A stretch of DNA of 7,286 bases from Microcaldota archaeon (GTDB lineage Archaea; Micrarchaeota; Micrarchaeia; Micrarchaeales; CABMGC01), in NCBI GenBank assembly GCA_030043435.1, contig JASHXR010000034.1:1-7286 (forward strand), given 5' to 3'. The position numbers and the translations under genes were made by a program. Of the stretch, positions 1-3,813 are shown piece by piece (the first letter of the stretch is position 1; every line of letters begins with the position of its first letter). Under the pieces are notes generated by a model. The model searched no databases. It worked only from the letters and a program-made list of their open reading frames with translations, and had not been told where the DNA came from.

Positions 1-1420
1 GTTAATATTCATGCACCTAGCGCGTAGACGTGGCAACACAAGGCGGATTTCTGACGTTTGGGGATAGGCCTGTAAGCAGGAGCAAGTGGCTGCAGAGTCT
101 CATTATGAGGAGAAGCAGCTCAATGATCTGACAATGGCCGAATTCCTGAGCCAGTGAAAAGGAAGTCCGCAGCGATCGCGCTAGTCCGTACCTAGAACCA
201 GTACAGGTGCTGCTGGCTGAAAAGGCCAAGGCGTGCCGGGAGAACCAAGGTTAGGGAAATCGGCAAAATAGTGGCGAATCTTATGTAGAAGCCATGTCTG
301 CGTTTGGTAAATGCAGATATCATTAACAAGGGGGGAGCGACTGTTTATCAAAAACACAACTCACCGCGAAGCCGTAAGGCCTAGTACAGTGGGTGACGCC
401 TGCTCACCGCTAGTAAGCGAAACTCCGTTCCAAAGGAACTAAGCACTAGCAAAGAGCGGGAGTAACTCTGACTCTCTTTAGGTAGCGTAATACCTCGTCG
501 CTTAATAGGCGACTTGCATGAATGGCGTAACGACTCCCCCACTGTCCCAATTTTGGACCCGGTGAAATCACTACGTGGTGTACATGCCACGTTCTTCCAG
601 TGGGTAGCGAAGTCTCTATGAAACTTGACTATAGTCTGTTGCTGTTGTGTGATGGGTGCTGCAAAGCGTAAGTGGGAGCGTCGAGGCCCCGGTTCCGGCC
701 GGGGCGGAGCGATCCTGTAACACCACTCTGCGCCTATTACGCGACTAACCCGCAAGGGAACACCAGCAGATGGATAGTTGGACTGGGCGGTTGCTTTCGA
801 TAAGGAAACGAAAGTGACCAATGCTCCGCTTAGGAGGGTTGGAAACCCTCTGTTAAGCATAAAGGCAAATGCGGGGCTGACTGTATTCCGAAAAGCGTGG
901 AATGCAGACTGGAAACAGGGGCTTAACGAACGATGGAGGCCTTTTTGATGAGGCCCCATGCTGTCAAACAAGTTACTCTAGAGGTAACCGGTTCGTGGCT
1001 GGTGAGAGTTCACATCGACCCAGCCGTTTGATACACCGATATGGGCTTATCTCATCCTGGCGGGGCAGGACCCGCCAATGGTTGGACTGCTCGTCCATTA
1101 AAGAGATACATGAGCTGAGTTCAGTACGTCGCGAGACAGTACGGTAGCAACTACTGGAAGTGTCAATGTCAGAGGATAAGAACTTCTTAATACGAGAGGA
1201 ACGGAAGTTCGGCGCCGCTAGTTGACCGGTTGTCGCAAGGCACTGCCGGGTAGCCACGCGCTAAGTTGATAAGACCTGAAAGCATCTAAGGACGAAGCAA
1301 CATCCGAAACGAGACATTTAGGGTGGCCGTAGTACACGGCTTTGATAGGGCGGGCGTGCAGACAGGGAGCTTCGGCGACCTGTGAGCGCACCGCAACTAA
1401 ATCCTAATCCCATCAAGCTC
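1..1420 (+). rRNA. 23S ribosomal RNA, 3' half (5' end outside window)
   Basis: Large-subunit rRNA from late domain III to the 3' end. Landmarks in order: the helix-69 region near 456-475 followed by GGTAGC at 481; the central-loop strand at 606-632; the P-loop region at 781-790; the opposite peptidyl-transferase strands at 974-991 and 1033-1043; the A-loop near 1085-1098; GAGACAG near 1133 (around A2602); the sarcin-ricin loop at 1189-1202 (TACGAGAGGA); and helix 101 as a UUCG-capped hairpin at 1362-1381. The distance from about 184 to the end matches E. coli 23S, so there is no intron in this part. G at 2058 and the helix-69 sequence are archaeal. Several nearly universal bases differ (see findings), yet paired positions change together, which argues for a working RNA. 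The 3' end is placed near 1420, about 20 bases after ACTAA at 1396-1400, by analogy with E. coli, and is uncertain by about 10 bases. Reading frames inside it are spurious. Confidence 0.96.
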
Positions 1421-1441
1421 GACTTCTCCGTTTCTTTCCTA
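1362..1441 (+). repeat. 23S rRNA 3'-end repeat, copy 1 (attached to the rRNA)
   Basis: This is the last ~60 bases of the 23S gene plus its immediate flank. It starts at the ACAGG that opens the terminal hairpin and runs through GCGCACCGCAACTAAATCC at 1386-1404 to the T-rich stretch after 1430. The same sequence recurs 796-797 bases downstream at 2158-2241. Over the best part (1379-1432 against 2176-2229) I count 4 mismatches in 54 columns and no gaps. The hairpin here is complete: ACAGG/CCTGT outer stem, then facing GA/GA, then a GC/GC-closed TTCG loop. This is the copy joined to the rRNA body. Confidence 0.9.
1431..1440 (+). terminator. T-rich tract after the 23S rRNA, possible terminator
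   Basis: Ten bases, TTTCTTTCCT, follow the rRNA 3' end. Archaeal RNA polymerase can terminate on T-rich stretches without a strong hairpin. A similar tract follows the second repeat copy, so it may belong to the ancestral rRNA 3' flank. If termination is incomplete, rRNA transcription would run into vapBC. Confidence 0.3.
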
Positions 1442-1492
1442 TTGATTGGAAGACAAGGGGACACCATGGACAAAATGGAGAGATAGTAAGAT

Positions 1493-1501
1493 ATTTATAT
1501 A
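1493..1501 (+). promoter_or_regulatory. TATA box of the first vapBC operon
   Basis: ATTTATATA lies about 30 bases before the chosen vapB start at 1531, which puts transcription start near 1523. It overlaps the upstream in-frame ATG at 1501, making that ATG an unlikely start. A weaker AT-rich stretch lies at 1511-1520. Confidence 0.6.
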
Positions 1502-1530
1502 TGTTCTTACTTAATATAAAAGTGATACAA

Positions 1531-1767
1531 ATGAGGGAAGTTAAGACTATCCAAGTCTCTTCAAAAGGCCAGATCGTCATACCGTATAGGATAAGGCGGC
1601 AGCTCAATATAGGACCCAGGACATACCTGAGGATAATGGAACGGAAAGGCGATATAGTGATAAAGCCCGTGGTAATGCTGTCAGAGTTAAGGGGCAGGTT
1701 CAAGGGTGTCACCACCGCGGATATAAGGAAGATGAGGGAGGAGGACATTAAACTTGAAAGCAAATAG
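1531..1767 (+). CDS. vapB: VapB antitoxin, AbrB/SpoVT type
   Basis: A 78-residue antitoxin expected to neutralise the PIN toxin encoded just downstream and to repress its own promoter. Residues 4-46 form a swapped-hairpin AbrB domain with the hallmark VSSKGQIVIP (9-18), then IRRQLNIGP (21-29) and KGDIVIKPV (39-47). The C-terminal part (about 50-78, charged, ending EEDIKLESK) is the usual toxin-binding tail. I chose ATG 1531 over the in-frame ATG 1501 for three reasons: the AbrB fold begins right after it, a GTGAT ribosome-binding-like motif sits at 1522-1526, and the TATA box overlaps 1501. vapC starts 8 bases after the stop. The gene lies in the same direction as the 23S gene, inside the duplicated-end cassette, and is AT-richer than the lhr region, which suggests acquisition. 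Confidence 0.92.
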   Translation: MREVKTIQVSSKGQIVIPYRIRRQLNIGPRTYLRIMERKGDIVIKPVVMLSELRGRFKGVTTADIRKMREEDIKLESK

Positions 1768-1771
1768 GTGA
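1767..1771 (+). promoter_or_regulatory. Ribosome-binding site of the first vapC
   Basis: GGTGA begins on the last base of the vapB stop codon and ends 4 bases before ATG 1776. It matches the archaeal anti-Shine-Dalgarno sequence and supports translation of toxin from the shared vapBC message. Confidence 0.6.
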
Positions 1772-1775
1772 AAGA

Positions 1776-2165
1776 ATGAGGTATCTATTCGATACGGAAC
1801 CCCTAATAGCCTTGTTCAACGACGAAAAAGGGGCAGGCAAGGTCAAGTTCCTACTTCATGAAGTGGACCTCGGCGCGGCCGAGGGATATATAAGCTCGGT
1901 GACATTGACTGAACTGTACTCCAAATATGCAAAAGAGGGCGAAGAGGGGGCAAATGAGGTAATTGACACCGTAAGGGGCTCAAAACTCCGGCTTGTAGGC
2001 ATTGACGAAGCCATTGCGCTCAGGGCAGGGAGATACAAGTTGCGCTCAATTCCGCTGGCCGATGCGCTTATAGCTGCAAGCGCGTTCGAACAGAAGGCGC
2101 ATCTAGTAGCAGGGCCGGATGGGCACTTCAATGGACTGGGCATTAACATAATCCGTTACAGGTGA
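1776..2165 (+). CDS. vapC: VapC toxin, PIN-domain ribonuclease
   Basis: A 129-residue PIN-domain endoribonuclease, the toxic partner of the AbrB-type VapB. The expected acidic metal-binding residues are all present: D6 in LFDTEPLIALF, E46 in TLTELY, D96 in PLADALIAASA and D115 in GPDGHF, so the enzyme looks intact. Known VapC toxins cut initiator tRNA, other tRNAs or the 23S sarcin-ricin loop; the target here cannot be read from sequence. It is co-transcribed with vapB. Its last two codons and stop lie inside the second 23S-end repeat. One base present in that copy and absent from the rRNA copy (T2163) creates the TGA stop; without it the frame would run on into the repeat. Confidence 0.93.
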   Translation: MRYLFDTEPLIALFNDEKGAGKVKFLLHEVDLGAAEGYISSVTLTELYSKYAKEGEEGANEVIDTVRGSKLRLVGIDEAIALRAGRYKLRSIPLADALIAASAFEQKAHLVAGPDGHFNGLGINIIRYR

Positions 2166-2241
2166 GCTTAGACTGCCTGTTAGCGCACCGCAACTAAATC
2201 CTAGTCCCATCAAACTCTACTTCTCCGTTATTTTCTCCCTA
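2158..2241 (+). repeat. 23S rRNA 3'-end repeat, copy 2 (orphan end after vapC)
   Basis: An orphan copy of the 23S 3' terminus and flank, not attached to any rRNA body. It begins with ACAGG at 2158-2162, overlapping the end of vapC, and keeps the ACAGG/CCTGT outer stem (2158-2162 with 2176-2180). The inner TTCG-capped part has decayed to TTAGACTG. The next 54 bases match copy 1 except at 2181, 2203, 2213 and 2218. Similarity fades in the T-rich tract near 2228-2241. Upstream of 2158 the two copies share nothing, giving a sharp left edge at the foot of the helix-101 hairpin. Confidence 0.9.
2228..2236 (+). terminator. T-rich tract in repeat copy 2, possible terminator
   Basis: TTATTTTCT corresponds to the T-rich tract behind the 23S gene and could end the first vapBC transcript. 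It is followed by a 6-bp inverted repeat, CCTACC (2238-2243) and GGTAGG (2249-2254), with a 5-base loop. For the - strand vapBC transcript the same hairpin lies about 25 bases past the stop but lacks a following T-run. Confidence 0.3.
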
Positions 2242-2276
2242 CCGTCAGGGTAGGTCATGAGTGAAGTCAGCGGCGC

Positions 2277-2678
2277 TTAGACCACGCTTATTCCGGGCAT
2301 GTATCTGAAGCCTCGGTCGAAAGTGGCTATCTGTTTTATTCCCAGCTCATGCATCAGCACTATGCTTGAGCAGTCCGTAAAGCTGAATACAGGTCCCTTC
2401 TGCTCCTTGAATGTGTCCCAGGCCTTCTCCACGATATTACTGTCGACGCTCAGCACGTTATAGGAGTTTTTGATGGCAGAACCGAGCTTTACTGCGACAC
2501 GCAGGTCATTTGTTCTTGAGAGGGTCAGGGTCACCGCTTCGCTGAAGATATAATCGGATACATACGCTTCTCCGTATTCTTTGTTGATTATGCCATTATA
2601 GATTTCCAGGGCCTTCTGGTGGTTCTCATCTGTCTCAAGTTCGAGTGCCACAATGAATCCTGTGTCCAAGAGGATCAT
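2277..2678 (-). CDS. vapC: VapC toxin, PIN-domain ribonuclease (second module)
   Basis: A 133-residue PIN-domain endoribonuclease, second gene of a - strand toxin-antitoxin pair. The acidic residues of the active site are D5 (LLDTGFIVAL), E47 (IFSEAVT), D102 (FTDCSSIVLM) and D121 (ATFDRGF); the last two motifs are typical of archaeal PIN toxins. The sequence is only distantly like the first VapC. The start is ATG at 2678, overlapping the antitoxin stop as ATGA, a coupled-translation arrangement. A longer frame starting at 2720 would add 14 residues lying entirely over the antitoxin gene, ahead of the ILLDTGF strand with which PIN domains begin, so I reject it. The RNA target is unknown. The gene is AT-richer than the neighbouring phosphoesterase. 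Confidence 0.92.
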   Translation of the reverse strand: MILLDTGFIVALELETDENHQKALEIYNGIINKEYGEAYVSDYIFSEAVTLTLSRTNDLRVAVKLGSAIKNSYNVLSVDSNIVEKAWDTFKEQKGPVFSFTDCSSIVLMHELGIKQIATFDRGFRYMPGISVV

Positions 2679-2944
2679 TTCTTCCACCCGTAAAGGGTCT
2701 CGTCGACCTCTGTACTCCATTTGACAGGCCTCTCTGTCTTGATCATTCCCACAACCTTCATGAAGTTTCTAGGGTCAGGCTTCTTTTCACCGCCTTCCTC
2801 CTCTATCCAGAGCTGCATTGCCTTGACAAGGGCCCTTCCGACGCTGAGGTTCCTTTCCACGGCTTTCTTCTTGAATTCCCTATACACTACAGGGTCCGCT
2901 TTCCTGACGACCAGCATGAAATCCTTCCTCTCCACTCTGACCAC
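2675..2944 (-). CDS. vapB: VapB antitoxin, ribbon-helix-helix-like
   Basis: An 89-residue protein (GTG start at 2944) directly ahead of a PIN toxin and overlapping it by 4 bases. The N-terminal part reads as a short strand (about 8-15), then helices in PVVYREFKKKAVERNLS (18-34) and VGRALVKAMQLWIEEE (35-50), the pattern of archaeal ribbon-helix-helix antitoxins. The Lys- and Pro-containing middle and the tail ending VDETLYGWKK would wrap the toxin. An in-frame ATG at 2917 would remove nine residues and part of the DNA-binding strand. I prefer GTG because the TATA box at 2974-2983 predicts transcription start only a few bases ahead of it, giving a nearly leaderless message. It probably represses its own promoter through the tandem repeats between the TATA box and the start. 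Confidence 0.82.
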   Translation of the reverse strand: MVRVERKDFMLVVRKADPVVYREFKKKAVERNLSVGRALVKAMQLWIEEEGGEKKPDPRNFMKVVGMIKTERPVKWSTEVDETLYGWKK

Positions 2945-2951
2945 CTAGATA

Positions 2952-2969
2952 ATGTATAACATGTATAAC
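2952..2969. repeat. Tandem 9-bp repeat, candidate VapB operator
   Basis: ATGTATAAC occurs twice in perfect tandem (2952-2960 and 2961-2969), between the TATA box and the antitoxin start, across the predicted transcription start. Dimeric ribbon-helix-helix repressors often bind short repeats in this position, so it is a natural site for autoregulation by VapB or the VapBC complex. The repeat is visible; the function is inferred. Confidence 0.55.
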
Positions 2970-2973
2970 AACA

Positions 2974-2983
2974 GATATAAAAG
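2974..2983 (-). promoter_or_regulatory. TATA box of the second vapBC operon
   Basis: On the - strand this reads CTTTTATATC, centred about 34 bases before the GTG start, the right place for an archaeal TATA box with a near-leaderless transcript. The core ATATAAAAG (+ strand reading) recurs at 3010-3018, 35 bases further upstream, as a possible second promoter. Confidence 0.6.
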
Positions 2984-3060
2984 GGTTCCGACTGCGACGC
3001 TGAGGCGCATATAAAAGACGCGGATGATGAATGCGCCAGGGCCTCGCTTCGGATGCGGAG

Positions 3061-3813
3061 CTACAGCTCGAGCCCGCGCAGCTGCCCCACGGTCCCGAAG
3101 GACAGCGTCTCCCCCTCGCCGATGCAGAGCGCCTCCATGCTGTCGATGTCGAGCATCTCCCTGAAGACGGGCGCGAGCCTGCCTATGTCCCTCTCCATGT
3201 TAACGCTGAAGCCCTCGGCGAAGTAGTTCATCGCAGGCAGTACGAGTATCTCCCTGCCATCATGCATCCTCCCGCGCAGGAAGCACCTGAGCTTCTCCCG
3301 CGTCCCCAGCCTGCCGTAGAGCGCGATAGAGGGATGGACATGGCCCATTATGAGCATGCGCGCCTCGCTTGACGACGGAAGGGCCTCGCCGTGGAAGAAG
3401 AGGTAGCCGTTGAGCAGCGCCTCCTGCGCGTGCAGCTCGATGCCGAACGGGACCCTGAGCCTGTCTATGAAGTTGTCGTGGTTGCCCTTTATCAGGGTTA
3501 TTGACCCAAGCTTCAGCTCGGATCTAAGGAAGGTGACGAACTCCCTCGTCTCGTTGAACTCCTCGGCATGCACCTGCGAGAACTCGTTCTTGATGTCGCC
3601 GTCGACTATTATGCGGTCCGGGTGCCTCATGCCGACAGCCTTGGCCACCGTCTCCTTGGCCTTCCTCAGGTTCGCCTTCGGGAGGAACGCGCCGCGGCCT
3701 GCTGCGACGCCCTCGTAGCCCAGGTGGAGGTCGGTGCAGACTATCGCGGAGAGCGACTTTATGTAGAGCACAGGAAGCCCGTCTAGTATCTCTACGTCCC
3801 TGCCGATCCTCAT
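3061..3813 (-). CDS. Calcineurin-like phosphoesterase, Lhr-associated (PdeM-like)
   Basis: A 250-residue binuclear-metal phosphoesterase. All family motifs are present in order: D28-x-H30 in CTDLHLGYEG, GD at 72-73 (VDGDIKNEF), GNHD at 110-113, HGE at 141-143 and GHVHP at 157-161. The NYFAEGFSVN segment (about 196-205) is also typical of the archaeal SbcD-related family and the bacterial ligase-associated PdeM family. The substrate is not known from sequence; a nuclease or phosphodiesterase role in DNA or RNA end processing is likely. ATG 3813 overlaps the helicase stop (ATGA), so it is the second gene of an lhr operon. In bacteria Lhr-type helicases and PdeM occur together with a DNA ligase and a metallo-beta-lactamase nuclease; only the first two are seen here. 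No clear terminator follows, although the - strand reads CTTTTATAT at 3010-3018. Confidence 0.93.
   Translation of the reverse strand: MRIGRDVEILDGLPVLYIKSLSAIVCTDLHLGYEGVAAGRGAFLPKANLRKAKETVAKAVGMRHPDRIIVDGDIKNEFSQVHAEEFNETREFVTFLRSELKLGSITLIKGNHDNFIDRLRVPFGIELHAQEALLNGYLFFHGEALPSSSEARMLIMGHVHPSIALYGRLGTREKLRCFLRGRMHDGREILVLPAMNYFAEGFSVNMERDIGRLAPVFREMLDIDSMEALCIGEGETLSFGTVGQLRGLEL

Larger units (their letters stand above)
1442..2241 (+). mobile_element. vapBC cassette bracketed by duplicated 23S rRNA 3' ends
   Basis: About 715 bases (1442-2157) holding only a promoter, vapB and vapC separate two copies of the 23S 3' terminus. The geometry resembles integration at the 3' end of a stable-RNA gene, where the element carries a copy of the gene end: the RNA stays whole and a second end is left at the far side. 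No integrase, transposase or terminal inverted repeat is present, so the cassette would be a remnant, be moved in trans, or have arisen by ectopic recombination between rRNA ends. A third copy of the repeat is not visible in the window. The repeat is plain in the sequence; calling it a mobile element is inference. Confidence 0.4.

Noticed and set aside
381..1257. Several open frames of 80-196 codons on both strands
   Set aside because: They lie wholly inside the conserved 23S rRNA sequence and show no protein-family features.
1..1420. A 23S rRNA pseudogene
   Set aside because: Paired positions in the catalytic core change together and conserved loops remain, with length as expected. Decay would not preserve pairing. 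A sequencing error at the P-loop remains possible.
1501..1530. An upstream ATG extending the first VapB by ten residues
   Set aside because: That ATG overlaps the TATA box and would lie upstream of the expected transcription start.
1413..1763. A 116-codon - strand frame opposite vapB
   Set aside because: The opposite strand encodes a clear AbrB domain with promoter and start signals; this frame has no recognisable domain.
2567..2580. A third copy of the 23S-end repeat (CTTCTCCGTA match)
   Set aside because: Only about ten bases match, inside the second vapC coding sequence, with no extension on either side; chance similarity.
2679..2720. A longer N-terminus for the second VapC
   Set aside because: The extra 14 residues lie entirely over the antitoxin gene. 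The PIN domain begins at ATG 2678, which has the usual ATGA overlap.
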